Of a stretch of DNA of 64,000 nucleotides, positions 11,830-23,130 are shown one piece after another. The first letter of the stretch is position 1; each line of letters begins with the position of its first letter. The position numbers and the translations under genes were made by a program. Below the pieces are notes generated by a model. It was not told where the DNA came from and searched no databases. It was given only the letters and a program-made list of their open reading frames with translations. This stretch comes from Cycas panzhihuaensis (Eukaryota; Cycadophyta). Location of the stretch: contig CM041465.1 of the NCBI GenBank assembly GCA_023213395.1, positions 140,065,741-140,129,740 on the forward strand, read 5' to 3'.

Positions 11830-12620
11830 GGGAAAGAAGGTGATCCAAATGGTTGAGACCACTCCCCTCTACGCGTTAACCCGGTCCCAAGCCGAAGGAG
11901 GTGGCGGGTCCCTCCGTCTACCTCGCGGTTTGATCCTCCTCCAGACCACTCCTCCCGAGATTCCCGCACTTCCCAAGACCATTCCGTCGCCCGGGCGATT
12001 CGACTTTAGGAGGCCCTTACCCAACCCACGGGGAGGTAAGCCTTTCTCCGTAGTCGAGGAGCTCACTGCGGGTCACGGATGTCCATCATGGATGTCTTGA
12101 GAAGTTGCCCGAGCAGGCGCTCCTCTTGGAAGCTCTCGGGTCGAACGATGCATCCGTTCATGCCTTGGGTACGACCCCAAGTGGTGAGCCCATGATTTCC
12201 TTCGATCCCAGATATCTTCCCCCATCCGGTGGAAGGGAACGCCAGTGGAACTTCCCTTTCACCATCACGATCGACACTCCAGGTTGCGTTGCGGAGGACC
12301 GTCGTGAGACAATGGTTCTTCTTCAACGCCATGCCCTTGCGCGTTATGCAAGAGCTTGGCGTTTACCTTGGAACCCGTTCCATGGCGTTGTCAAGGTTAT
12401 GGCATGCAGAAGACTCCCTTGGGATCCGTCTCGATACCCCTTACCCTCGAGGATAAGGCGGTGCGTTCTTGACATCGTGCGTCCTCGATGTCGATGTCGA
12501 CTACAACACTTACGGGTCGACCATGGCTCGACCAAATGGGAGCCGTGTGTTCCACCGTGGGGGCAACTCAAATTTGTTCATAATGGACAAATGAAAGTTG
12601 TCCTTCATGACGATCGCCGC
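11830..12620 (+). pseudogene. Element A aspartic protease
   Basis: Retropepsin region. Conserved anchors are KKVIQMVETTPLYALTRSQA (11835-11895), the start of the domain near 12000 (FDFRRPLPNP, GKPFSVVEEL), the active-site codons GAC AAT GGT TCT TCT near 12308 (Asp-Asn-Gly-Ser-Ser), AMPLRVMQELGV-like codons, and GRPWLDQMGAV-like codons near 12515. Retropepsins cut the gag-pol precursor and normally have D-T/S-G; the Asn is shared with B and C. Several single-base frameshifts break the frame. Confidence 0.75.
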
Positions 12621-13590
12621 CAAGCCGGCCTAGGCTTCACGCCGAGGCAAGCCATGGGCATCTGAAGGAAACAAACGCCCTTCCAACTATGTCTCGGCTT
12701 GCTCCATCGAATTCCCGATCCCTCTTGCAGAAGAAGGTCCCACACCTTCCTCTCCGCGTTGACGCTTTTGCCCCTATTGGCGTCGGCGGTATGGGTACCT
12801 CACCGTGTTTGACGACGAGTCCCATAGTGAGGAGGAGAACCTTCCTCATCCGGTTTCGCTCCTCCGCTTGTGCGGGGCACCTTCCTAGTCCTGGCGTACT
12901 CCTATAACCCCTTTTGTTGGCGGTGGGTCACTTTCACACGTCACATGACATTGCGCATCGGCCTTCACGCCCCGAGCTCTTCCGTCCCATCACTCCCCGC
13001 AGGTGATGATGATGTTGGGAGTTTTCCTCTTGCTTTTTACGAGGAACACCTCCCTGTTTCTCCTTCAGGTTCTCTTGCGGATGACGGGCAGTCTCCAGGC
13101 CATACCGGCCCTATCGCTCCCACGCCATCCTTCGCCTCGCCCTTTCGAAGTCAGGTCCTCGATGGAGTGGACTACTTTGAAGACGACGAGGCCTTCTTTG
13201 GAACACTTAGGCGGTTCCACGCAGCAGGGTTTGCCTCCTGATCACCACAAGCTTGGCCACGGAAGGTCTTAGCGATTGGGTCCCAGATTAGTGACCCAAT
13301 CCCTCTCCGTTCCTCCCTTAGGTTGATCTCGCCCCTCCATTTCGAGGAGGGAATGCCATGTGCATGGGGCAACCCGGGACATAGTCCTTGCTCGGGACGG
13401 GGTCATCAAGGTAGGAGTGGAGTGTACCCACGAGGTGAGGGAATACACCCTCTGTTCGAGAATTGCGATGTGTTGGCGTGGGAATACTCGGACATGAAGG
13501 GCATTAGCCCTCCATCACGCACAACCTTCGACCTTCACGGCCTTGGCGCCCGTGCGTCGAGCGGCGTCCCCTTCACCCAAAGCCTTCGGG
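12621..13590 (+). pseudogene. Element A protease-RT linker
   Basis: About 300 codons that join protease to RT, Ser/Pro-rich and acidic. Shared anchors with B and C include ACSIxIP-like codons near 12700, GVDYFEDDEAFFGTL (13160-13205), the LHFEEGNAM-like block near 13337 and AWEYSDMKGI near 13480. The last two belong to the start of the Tat-type RT region. No enzyme fold is recognised in the first part. Frameshifts occur throughout. Confidence 0.6.
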
Positions 13591-14880
13591 CGCCGTTAAG
13601 ATGGGAGTTGAGAAGCTTTTGGGCGAGCTTATTTCCTCTATCGATTACCCCAAGTGGGTATCGAACATCGTTCCCGTTGCCAAAAAGAACGGGACCATCC
13701 GTATTTGTGTCGATTTTCGCGACATAAACAATGCTTGCCCTAAGGACAACTTTCCTCTCCCTTTCATCGATCAGATAATCGATCGTACGGCCGGGTTTGA
13801 AGTTATGTCCTTGATGGACGGCTTCTCCGGCTACAACCAGATCCAAATCTCTCCTGAAGACCGTCACAAGACGGCCTTCACTACGCCATGGGGTGTCTTT
13901 GCCTACAAGGCAATGCCCTTTGGCCTTAAAAATCGAGGGCTACCTATCAGAGAGCCATGCATTTTATCTTCCACGACCTCATCAACAACATGATGGAGGT
14001 CTTCATGGACGACATGATGGGTCTCTCTCGCGCGAGCCCATCACCCCTCGACTTTCGCGCCATCTTCGCAAGATGCCGTAAGTACCATGTTAGCCTAAAC
14101 CCGCTAAAGTGTGTGTTTGCGTTACCTCGGGCAAACTTCTTGGTTTCCTCGTGTCTCAACAAGGAATCCAAATCGACCGAGGAAAAGGTCAAGGCGATCC
14201 TTGACATGCCACCTCCTAGGACCCAACGACAAATTAAGTCGTTCTGGCGAGCTTGGTTTCTTGAGGCGTTTCTTGGCGGACTTTGCCATAAACGCCAAGC
14301 CTCTCACAAACCTATTGAAGAAAGGAGCCCCTTTTATCTGGTCGGATAAGACCCAAAAGGCCTTCGTGGGGCTCAAGGAAGCACTCATTTCCGCCCCTAC
14401 GCTGGCGCCTCCTCGCTTTGATAGGCCTTTCATCCTTTATACCTCGGCAACCGATGAGTCCCTGGGCGCAATGCTCGACGGGAGGGCGATTCGGGAACCG
14501 AGAGGGCCATTATTTCATCAGTAGCACTCTCATTGCTTGAATCGAACTATCCTCCCGCCGAAAAGGAATGCCTCTCCTTAGTCCACGTGACCAAGAAATT
14601 TCGGCATTACCTGCTCGGCAATACGACCAAGGTGATCGTACAATCCGATCCCTTGCGTTACTTACTCACCGTTCGGTTGTGGTGGGGCGGGACGTTGGGC
14701 ATCTGCTTCAAGAATTCGACTTGCGGTCGTTGTGAAGTCAAAGAAGGGGATGGTAGTGGCGGGACAGTTAGCCGACGTCGATATTCCCAACGCTCGCCGC
14801 GCTCCCGATGGTGTCTCCTTCCCGGACGAGTCCATTATGACCGTCCAGGAGGCTCTTCCTCACCCACTCGCCGATAGCGA
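13591..14880 (+). pseudogene. Element A reverse transcriptase and gypsy RNase H
   Basis: Open segment 13601-13993 holds VSNIVPVAKKNGTIRICVDF, INNACPKDNFPLPFIDQIID, MSLMDGFSGYNQIQIS, KTAFTTPWGVFAYKAMPFGL. The catalytic FMDDMM box follows near 14005 after a frameshift in the AGATYQRAMHF region. Connection and RNase H follow from 14205: PPRTQRQIKSF, LTNLLKKGAPFIWSDKTQKAF, FILYTSATDESLGAML, PAEKECLSLVHVTKKFRHYL. The enzyme would copy element RNA to DNA. At least four frameshifts make the copy inactive. Integrase follows with no second RNase H between. Confidence 0.88.
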
Positions 14881-16093
14881 GTGGTATGGCGACATGGTGC
14901 GATATTTGACTCAGCAGGAATATCACCCCGAAGCCAGCAACAAAGCTAGGTCGCGCATCCGCGCTACTGCTAGGCAACACATCCTCGTAGACGGGGTGTT
15001 GTACAAGAGATCTTTCGACGGGATTCTGCTTCGCTGCGTCGCTCCTGACGAAGCGGACCAAATACTCCGCGAGTGCCATCATGGCATTTGTGGAGGCCAC
15101 TTTGGGGGACAATCCATGGCCCAAAGGATCCTCCGTGTGGGCTACTACTGGCCGTCCTTATTCAAGGATGCCCACGCTTGTGCCCTTAGATGTCGGCGCT
15201 GTCAGGAGCACGCCAACGTCCCCCACGTGCCCTCTAAGGCGTTGCACCCTATCGTGTCTCCGTGGCCCTTCTCGCAGTGGGGTTTGGACCTCATTGGGGC
15301 TATATCGCCGCCATCTTCCGCACAGTATAAATTTATTCTGACTGCCACCGAGTACTTTACTAAATGGGCGGAGGCAATCCCCCTGTCCACTACCCCTGGC
15401 AAGGCGATAGCAGTTCGTCTACCAAGACATTATCTGTCGCTTTGGGATCCTGACATTCTAATCACAGATAATGGAACTCCCTTCTGTAATAAGGAGATGG
15501 ACGAATTATGTGAGAGAATCAAAATCTCCCATAAGACGCCGTCCCTTATTACCCCAAGCCAACCGCAAATCGAGTCTTTCAACAAAACGCTCATTGGCAT
15601 TTTAAAGAAAACGGTTGCCCGGGCCTCTCAAAGAGACCGGCACATCCAGCCCTTCCGCCAGGCCTACCGCACCTCTATCCAGGACGGCCACGGATGACCC
15701 CATTCTCGTTAGTGTACGGAATCGAGGCGATACTCCCGTTGGAAGTGGAGATCCCTTCTCTGGGTTTCCTTCGAGGCCTCATCGATGAGGAGTCTATTCG
15801 CCAGCTCGCCTCCTCGACCTCAAAGCCTGGATGAGAAGCGCTTAGCGGCTACAGTGCGAACCTTGCTTCAAAGCCCATTTCGTGAGGACACACGATAAAC
15901 GCCTCCGTTCGTCCTTTGTGTCCTGGGACCATGTCCTCAAATTGGAGTATCTCTACGATCGCTTGGCAAATTCGGCCCAAGTGGGTAGGTCCTTCGTCGT
16001 TCTCGGCGACCTCGGCCAAGATATAGGATCGCCACCTTGGATGGCTTGGAGTTTGAAAAGCGGTCAATGGAAATTCCTCAAGAAGTTCTACGT
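14881..16093 (+). pseudogene. Element A integrase
   Basis: The long open frame 14732-15697 holds the zinc-binding region (CHHGICGGHFGGQSMAQRIL with CRRCQEH, the HHCC set) and the core with GLDLIG (first Asp), LITDNGTPFCN (second Asp) and QIESFNKTL (Glu). After 15697 the frame shifts; the Tat C-terminal end EFLKKFY is visible at about 16068-16090, where pol stops. Integrase inserts the cDNA in the nucleus. A deletion of about 10 codons with frameshifts near 15690-15860 breaks the end. Confidence 0.88.
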
Positions 16094-16735
16094 GATTTCC
16101 TCACCGTGCTCAAACGAGCCTAAACTACCATCTCAAATTGTTCTCATTCTTCCCAACCATGGGTTGAATGGCAATTTAAGATGGATCCTTACTCAAACGA
16201 GCTTAAACTACCATTTTGAACTGTCTCCATTCTCCCCAAGCTGCGGGTGGGATGGCGGTTGAGGTGGATTTCTCTTGGTTTTGCTTGGTTCCTCATGAAC
16301 CTGCGTTCCGTATGCTCTTGGGAACCTTTGTCCTCCTACTTGGGCATCCTCCAACTAGGGCGACGCTAGGGAGTATCGTTACTCCCTCCCGTGCTTGTGG
16401 TTTCCTTCGCATATTCCGCTATGCTCCTCAGGACGTGCATGTCGCCTCATCTTCTAACCTCACGCCTCTCGATCACCTCTGCTACGGTGGTTGTGTGTGC
16501 TCTGTTAGGCGATGGCCATACATGGAAGGAAACACATGCATATTACAACAAAATATTTACAACAAATATCTACAACATATATGTACGTTTACAACATACA
16601 AAATCATTCATTTACAAAATAAATCATACATGCTACCTCTATCATACATGATACACACCATTTCATGTCAAAATGGGGTTCCAACTCCCCCACGTATATG
16701 TGTATATATATAAAAAAAAAGGTGTCATAGTACAT
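16094..16735 (+). other. Element A spacer between pol and the antisense gene
   Basis: Non-coding convergent region. It starts with GC-rich blocks also found after pol in B and C (for example near 16130 and 16200, a CTAAACTACCAT repeat) and turns AT-rich at 16500-16720. This is where the ends of gag-pol (plus) and the antisense gene (minus) meet, so it should hold 3' end signals for both; I cannot name specific ones. Confidence 0.5.
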
Positions 16736-18715
16736 CATCTATGGGAAGCCGGGATCCTTGCAGGGGGGGTACAATCATGTGAGCCCACATATGACCCCCA
16801 CGAGGCCTGCGCTTTCCCGTCAAAATCTATACATGTGCATACCCCTCGCCATCGCTGCCCACGATCCCGGGTTCCGTCCCTGCATGTGATCCTCGCCTGG
16901 GACCACATCCTGCGAGGCTCCTCCTGGCCTCCGCGAGCCGCCCGCCTCGCTCTCCTCGTCCCCGAGGCCGTCGTGGTCGAGCCGTGTGTGTATGTGTCCG
17001 GCCCGGCCGACCTCGAGACCATCCGTGCCACCACCGGGTCGTAGCGGACTGGATGCGGTCCCTCTCGCCTCGGAGTCCCTCCTCGACGACTCGCCCCTAT
17101 CCTCCGACGCCTTAAGGCGCTCCTCTGGGACCGCGAGGCGAGTGTTGATCCTCGTGTCCCTCCTCGGCCCGCCTGGCTCATCCTCGTAGCTCATCTCGCT
17201 CGCCCTAGTCGCGTCGAGCTCTCATTGCATTGCCCGAATGCCATGTGCTCGGGTCTCTGCAACCCGGATGTCTCGTGCTCTCACCGGTGGGGTGAACGCA
17301 GGCATATAGGCTCTGTCGATCTAGGCGCATCTTACATGCGGATGGGTGGTTGCCCCTCTGCGTAGACCTGAGGGAACAACTCTCTCACCGCAGCCTCGAC
17401 TAGCCTCTGTACCTCCGCTACACCTACCAATGCAACATGCCATGTGTCAGTGTGTACCCTCGGTGCGTATATAAAAGCGAAATCAAAGCTCTGTCTAGAT
17501 GTCAAATGACTAAGGAAGCGGTTAGGTCTCACCTGCTGTGGCCGCCGGTCCCTCTGCTCGGGCGACATCCTCCTCTCCTGGCTCCCCGCCAGCTGCTGGT
17601 GCCTCATCCTCAGGCACGTCCTCTGCCTCTGCCTCATCTCTAGTAGGGACTGGCTCGACCCTCGCCCCTCCGGAGCTCCTCACGATCCGGAGCCTGTGCC
17701 CCCTGGTCCCTGCTGCCCTGCTCGTCTCCGCAGCTCGATGGGCTGCCCTCTGCGGCGGCTCGATGGGCTCGCCCTCCTGGCAGCTCCGGATGGTCCTGCT
17801 GCGTCCCCTGGTGACTGTGATGGGCCTGCCCCTCCCGCAGATCGTGATGGGCCAGCCCCATCTCCCCCATCATCGCCGTCATCATCCCCGTCGTCGCTGT
17901 CCTCGATGGGTGCTCCTCCTCCTCCTGCTGGGTCATCGCTCGCCCACCTCACCGCCCTGTATGGATCTGCCATGTAGTCTGTCAGGGTGAGGAGGTCGAG
18001 TGATGTCGCGTCGGCAAGCCGGGACATGAGGCCGATCCTCCATCCTCTGAACCTCGTCTGCCACCTGTGGACCATCGGGGCCCACTCTGCTATGGGGAAT
18101 GGTCCCCCTGTTGGCGCCACTGCCGCAAAATGATAAAAAAACCAAGACCGCAAAGAACGCGTCTTTGTATGAGTCCTCCTCCGCCTGAGCCTCCCGATGG
18201 CGTCTGGTTGAGCGGCGAGGTTCGCCGCAACTAGAGTCGCCCAATCCATCCTCTCTCGCCGGCCTCACACCCAAGGTCTTTGCCCACCCATCCTCCGGGA
18301 TCTCTCAGAGTTACTTCCGGAGATCCCAATGAATGCATAGTAAAATAAGTTTCCTCGCCCGAGGAATCACAGACGAAGGTATGCGGAGGGAGCTCCCTCA
18401 CGCCATCCGGCTCCCCGTGAGGAACCGAGCGCCTCGTGTGCTGCCTCAGTGCTAGGCAGCGTCCTCAATCTCACGGGTCTCCCGGTCGCCGGCACCCCCA
18501 GGATCCGTCTGACGTCCTCTAGAGTAATGGTGACATCTCCAATCTGTGGTAAGTGGAATACGTGCCTCCTCCTGTCCCAGTGCGACACTATGTCCACTAG
18601 GAGTCTCTGATCCGATGCGAACTGGGGGGTCTTGTGGCCTTACAGCCGCATCTCTTCAGGACTGCCCTATCCTCCTCGGTCGACATCTCCATCCAACTCA
18701 AGATGGGCATGGCAC
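16736..18715 (-). pseudogene. Element A antisense plant mobile domain (PMD) gene
   Basis: Read on the minus strand. The N-terminal part (18715-18367) has ILSWMEMSTEEDRAVLKRCG, then DIVSHWDRRRHVFHLPQIGDV and ILGVPATGRPVRL, the PMD signature (HTFHLP, TLEDV, LLGLPxxGRPV). The next part (18249-17680) has WFFYHFAAVAPTG and EWAPMVHRWQTRFRG, then an acidic Asp/Gly and Gly-Pro-Ser linker. A likely intron runs from donor CAG|GTGAGA (GT at 17532-17531) to acceptor TTGGTAG (AG at 17425-17424), 109 bp. The last exon gives AEVQRLVEAAVRELFPQVYA and a charged helix-rich tail. PMD proteins are nuclear in plants; the role in Tat elements is unknown. Frameshifts break it. Confidence 0.75.
17424..17532 (-). other. 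Probable intron in the antisense gene of A
   Basis: Minus-strand GT...AG segment of 109 bp. The donor CAG|GTGAGA is close to consensus. The acceptor ends TTGCATTGGTAG. Joining the flanks links the Gly/Pro/Ser linker to the AEVQRL helix. B and C keep the surrounding blocks (GCAACA..CCATGTGTCAGT) but their donor bases are mutated. Confidence 0.55.
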
Positions 18716-19906
18716 ATTCTCATGATTATCCACCGCAGAATCGCAACGCAATGAAAATCAGTAGAAGTTAGTCTCTGGCGGTCACACAGGCTCCTACTAT
18801 CTACTTGTTTTTTCTGAGTTTAGGAGCTTTTTGGGGGCCCCCGTTCTTTATTTTCGACTTTACGCATCTGTCCCTAAACTTAGCAGTGCTAAGTTTGGGC
18901 GGCCCTGGCGATTCTCCTGCGATCCATGGCCAAGATCGCAGATCTGATCTTTCTTGCTGCATACTGCAACCCCTCTAAAAAGGGGGTTTTTGGCCTAGAA
19001 AATCAAAAATTTTTGTGGTGGACCCCAGGTAGCCCACCGGACCAGGCCGCTAATGCCGTGTCCCCGCCTCTTCCGTGTCCGTTTGGACTCAGAACCTCTA
19101 ATCGCCCATGAGGGGCACAAAATGCATTAAAATTAATTAAAAAATAATAAACTTTAAGCTTTGAAATGACTGGGATATCGTTGGATCCACTCACTGGATC
19201 CCGTCTGACGGTCGCCATAGCGTCTCCGAGATCGTGGCGACTGTCCCCTCGCTCGAATCCGACGGTCGGATCGTCCTCTGATGCCTCACGAAATTGGGTG
19301 GCGCTCCGTCGTAAGGAAAAGGCTCTAGTTAAAATGCGAGAGCCGGTGAAAATGAATCCGGTTTTCATTGATTTTCCTTATATGGCGGGGCCGGTGGGCA
19401 CTTCTTCCGCTTTTAGCCGTGGCGATCGTTGGGACCGTCTCGTCGCTAGTCACCTTTCCTTACGGCCCCTGTCACCCATTGTGCTCCATGGGCGCCCTTC
19501 TTGCTTCCCGTGCGAAGGCATTTATGGCGCTTCATGTTTGCGCTTTTGGAGGGCAGTTTTGCATCGTTTCGCCGTTGCTCCGTGCGTGCCCGAGTTTATA
19601 CTCGTTTGGCTCGTTCAGCTCTGGACTCACCTGTGATCCTTTTTACTCCGGGGCCCCCAAAGGAAATGCTCCCGTCCGGGGCATGTTTTGCTTCAAGCAA
19701 CTTTTGAGACTCTGGGTGCCGTTTCCGCCCACTCCCATTCGGTATACGATGACTTGCTCACGTTCACGGGTAGCCTCATTGCTAGGTGCTCCTACCCTTC
19801 GCGACCCGCTACGCATTTGTTATTGGAGTGTGTGTGTTGGTTTTATTAGTATTGGTGTTTTATTGGGAAAGGTTAGGATGGAGTGATGTGTGTGGTTATT
19901 TTGAGG
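18716..19906. promoter_or_regulatory. Element A divergent intergenic region
   Basis: About 1.2 kb between the antisense PMD gene and the plus-strand second RNase H. Features shared with B and C: inverted repeat 1 at 18876-18896 (arms AAACTTAGCA/TGCTAAGTTT), inverted repeat 2 at 18932-18951 (AAGATC/GATCTT), and a conserved block at 19338-19390 with GAGAGCCGGTGAAAATGAAT then CCTTATATGGCGGGG, a TATA-like core. Open frames here are short and not shared. I infer a two-way promoter; no transcript data are available. Confidence 0.55.
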
Positions 19907-20290
19907 GATGGCGAAGTCGCGGAACCCGGACCCTCCGCCGTGCATGGATTCTCAGAGCCCTCCCAGGACACGACTACTGCGTTCGAGTATTTCTTCCCGA
20001 GGCCACCAATAACGAAGCCGAGTACACTAGTTATTGAGGCCCCACCGATGCTCTTCACTTTCATCGCGGTTTCATTGTGTTGTTTTGCGATTCTCGGTCG
20101 TGGTGTCCCATCTCACCAGTTTACCAGTGCGGTGCCCTCACACGAGAACCTCGCCCCGCCGCTGGTCCCTTCCAGCTCGTTTCTCGTCGGCGGATATTCG
20201 ACATATCCCTAGGCACCTCAATCTTGGTAAGCGGCCTCGTCGCCTCATCCTTGAGCGTCGCCTCCCTCTTACAGACAGCCCACGAGACTT
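19907..20290 (+). pseudogene. Element A second RNase H (aRNH-like)
   Basis: RNase H of the type found as an extra domain in Tat elements. A first-Asp-like GAT GGC codon pair at 19907, GPSAV, then PEATNNEAEY near 20000 (catalytic Glu), CDSRSW near 20088 (second Asp) and HIPRHLN, LILERRLPL at the end. The last Asp codon falls in a damaged patch (near 20225). It would cut RNA in RNA:DNA hybrids. It lies about 3.8 kb downstream of integrase, behind the antisense gene, and not in pol. Frameshifts break it. Confidence 0.75.
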
Positions 20291-20638
20291 GCCAGCCGGC
20301 CCGTGCCCAAGTTTTCGGTTGTTATCGATTAGTTGTACTTGTTTTACTTTCTTTGGATGCCTCTCACTTCACGTTGCGCTTGACAGCGGAGGCGTTCCCT
20401 TTCACTTGCTTATTCGATTGCGGTCGATGCACAGGCGGCGTGGCGGCCCTACGTTGTCCCTCGTCTCTGTCTCCCTTGTCCACGCGCGTTCGCCCACGAC
20501 ACTTGCCTACGCCCTTGGATCACGTCTTTGCTCTTGATTGCTCTTATATATATATATGCATGTGCTACTCATGTTTCTTGATTGTCGAGATTTGCCATCA
20601 CATTATGCTTCCGGCGGTGAGGCTCTGCCGCCAGGCGA
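20291..20638 (+). other. Element A 3' untranslated tail
   Basis: Non-coding stretch up to the 3' LTR. It has the TATATATATATATGCATGTG repeat near 20545 shared in degenerate form by B and C. The purine-rich primer tract before the LTR is weak here (CCAGGCGA), against GCAAAGGGGGCAG in C. Confidence 0.5.
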
Positions 20639-23125
20639 TGTTTCCGGTAGTGGGAATGGACTCGGACGCATCGACACGAGTTTGTGCGGTATATGTTCTT
20701 ACTTTTCTTACTTATGGTTGCTAAGGGAATTTAGAATAGTTTGATTGACATGTTTGCCTACATGCATTTGTTTGATTGCTGTTCATAATGCATGTGCCTA
20801 GGCACCTCTTAGCCTATGACGACTCATAGCGGGGGCATCCATAAGCGGATCGACACCGTATGGCGTCTGACCACTCACGATGTCTCCATGGTCTTTCGGG
20901 ATGCTTTTGCCAGCTTGTTTATTCGTGTTACCACGTGCCACTTATGTTGCAAACCCTTCCTAAGCCTGGTTTAACCCTTAGTTAGGGCTCTTTGCACCAT
21001 TTTGAGTACTTGCCCACTGCCTGAGCCTTCCCCCAGTTGATGTATTTCGGGCTTAGCCCCTGTTCTTACCCTAAAAACTAATTTTTTATGACTTTCATGT
21101 TGCATTTCTTTTTTTTTTTGAGTTTTCGGTGATGCAGTGGTAAACTAAGCGGCACCGTGGATTTTGCAGCGGTACCGCGAAGTTTGTCGCGGTACGACTG
21201 TTCAAAATTTGAAAAAAGAAACCACGCGACAGTGGCCGCGTTTTTTCGTGAGCTGGCGTGGCTCACGAACAGTTGGGCGCGAGGGCCCCCAACGTTCACT
21301 TGCTATGCCCAAGGCATAAAAGCCTTTTTTTCACTCATTTTGATTAATTCTTCAACTCACTTTTCAAGACTCCCAAGAAAAACTCTATTAGAAACCAAAA
21401 GAAAGAGTGACAAGAAAGCTTCTCACTGATGGTTGGACGAGATACTGAGGGTCGCTATTAGGCTGGAGTTGCGGGGCCATTGCTTCCCCTCACAGACTCC
21501 ATTACAAGCACCATCTCTCCTCACAAAGATCCAAGGCTTCAAGAGGTTTTCTTCATCAAAATCCACTCCAAAGACCCGTTCTCAAGCTCCCAACTTGCAT
21601 AAGGCTCTACTCTTCCACTCTCATGCAAAGGACATTCAACTCCACTTCTTGGACACCGCTTGGGCTGCTGCCCCCAAGTTGCTAAGTGCCTACATGCACT
21701 CATTCTTCTCCATTCAAGGTATTTATTGGCTCTATTAGTACTTTTTTGCTTGTTTTTTCCATTGAGTTGCTTGCAAATTCTTTCCTCTTGTTTGCTTGTA
21801 CTTCCTTTGAGTTTCTTTTGGCCGTTTGATGCATATAACCTTAGTAGTTGTGGCTTACTAGAGCGCTGCCCTAGGTTAGGCGCATTTTTCTTGTGATTTC
21901 CTAAAACTCATCCTCTCCCACCGAGTTCCCTCTTTTGCCATTTTCTAAGCTAACCGGCATAAAGGGCTTTTACGAGGATTTGAGGGAGATAGTGGGTTCC
22001 GTCCCCCATTGCCGTCCTTCTCCCCAAGGGTTCCGTCCCTTATCCTCTCTCCCTTTATCACCTGCGCTTTCTTAGGAGACGGGGCTAGAGAAACCTTGGA
22101 GGGTTGGCTTGAGTTTCCTCATTGGCGTAGGCCATTTGTTATCACACGACCCATCTTGTTGCATGCTAGCATTGTTTCCCTATACCCTGTGGAGACCTCT
22201 CGTGGGTGAGTTAGCCATCCCGAGGCTACACTCAATCCTATTCGGTGCATTTTATGGTGTATGATGGCCCGCATATGTGTCGCGCGGCTTTGTTTCCTTT
22301 CCATTATATGTGGGTGATTAACTACGTCTGGCTAGCCTAGTTGATTTCATTTTCGGTATACATATACATATATCTCGTCGGTTTTGGTAGCCTCTCTCCA
22401 GAGGAGGGTGTTCTCTGGTTGTGTGCGGGATCGCTTGAGAGGGAGGGTGTGAGGTCAACCCGCTTGGGTCGTCACGAGTACACCTTTCCCTTTTTGGTTG
22501 TTTTGAGCTTTACTTTCCGTTCTTTCAGTTTGTTAGTTCTTGCATGCTCTCGGGAGGTAAGTGAACCCCTTTGGCGCCTTTGATCGGCGTTGCATGCGCG
22601 GAAGATGGAGGGAAGGGCGCCAGGAGGGAAACCCGTATTCTGCTTTCGGACTCGGGTGTCCGGTATTTCCGCGTGTCTTTCGTGTTTACTTTGTGTTTTA
22701 CGCCGTTGCATTTACTTTGATCTGTAAAGGAACATAAGGGAAAGAAAGAAAAAAACAAATCGTTTACTTTACATTTGCTTTCTTGTACTTCTTTATTACA
22801 TTGCATGACATAGTAGTGTAGGTCCCATTCACAAATACCCCTTAGCCACACTTACCCCTTACTCGTAGCACGTTTGGTTGATTGCCCCTCGTCGCCTTCT
22901 CATTGCCTTGAGAAGCGCGGCGTCTGATTCTTTTCCCTTCCGGCCATCAGAAGGGTAGGAAGGCCTCGTCTTGCGGCTACTGGAAGCAACCGGGCACCTT
23001 GCGATCCGTGCCGCTCGGCGCCGCGGGCGTCTGCGGTATGATCCTCGCTAGTTAGCCTGCTTAGCATATTGTTTCTATGCCCTTCCCGCTAGGCATTGGA
23101 TCATTGCCCCGCGGAGAGCGTTTCA
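20639..23125 (+). repeat. 3' LTR of element A
   Basis: 2487 bp copy of 6929-9437, ending GAGAGCGTTTCA, followed by the TSD CTTGC. It keeps a clean U3 hairpin at 21245-21269 (TTCGTGAGC/GCTCACGAA) and GGTACCGCGAAGTTTGTCGC repeats near 21172 that are scrambled in the 5' LTR. TATA-like GGCATAAAAGCC is near 21313. Confidence 0.93.
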
Positions 23126-23130
23126 CTTGC

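Larger units (their letters stand above)
6929..23125 (+). mobile_element. Element A: 16.2 kb Tat/Ogre-like Ty3/gypsy retrotransposon
   Basis: LTRs are at 6929-9437 and 20639-23125. Both start TGTTTCC and end CGTTTCA, flanked by CTTGC (6924-6928, 23126-23130). The internal part holds a PBS at 9438, gag-pol (about 9620-16093) in RT, RNase H, integrase order, an antisense plant mobile domain gene (16736-18715), a divergent spacer and a second RNase H (19907-20290). Size, long LTRs, PBS type, antisense extra gene and dual RNase H point to the Tat group. LTR blocks outside GC-rich spots are nearly identical, so the insertion is recent, yet the coding frames contain many one- or two-base indels. 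Confidence 0.92.

Noticed and set aside
19786-20037. Open frames in the divergent region (such as 19368-19886)
   Set aside because: Frames are not shared by B and C; conservation is at DNA level and fits regulatory sequence better than coding.
20540-20560. TATATATATATA before the 3' LTR as a promoter
   Set aside because: It is a short AT repeat, shared in position but variable in sequence; no other promoter sign, and it lies at the end of the element.
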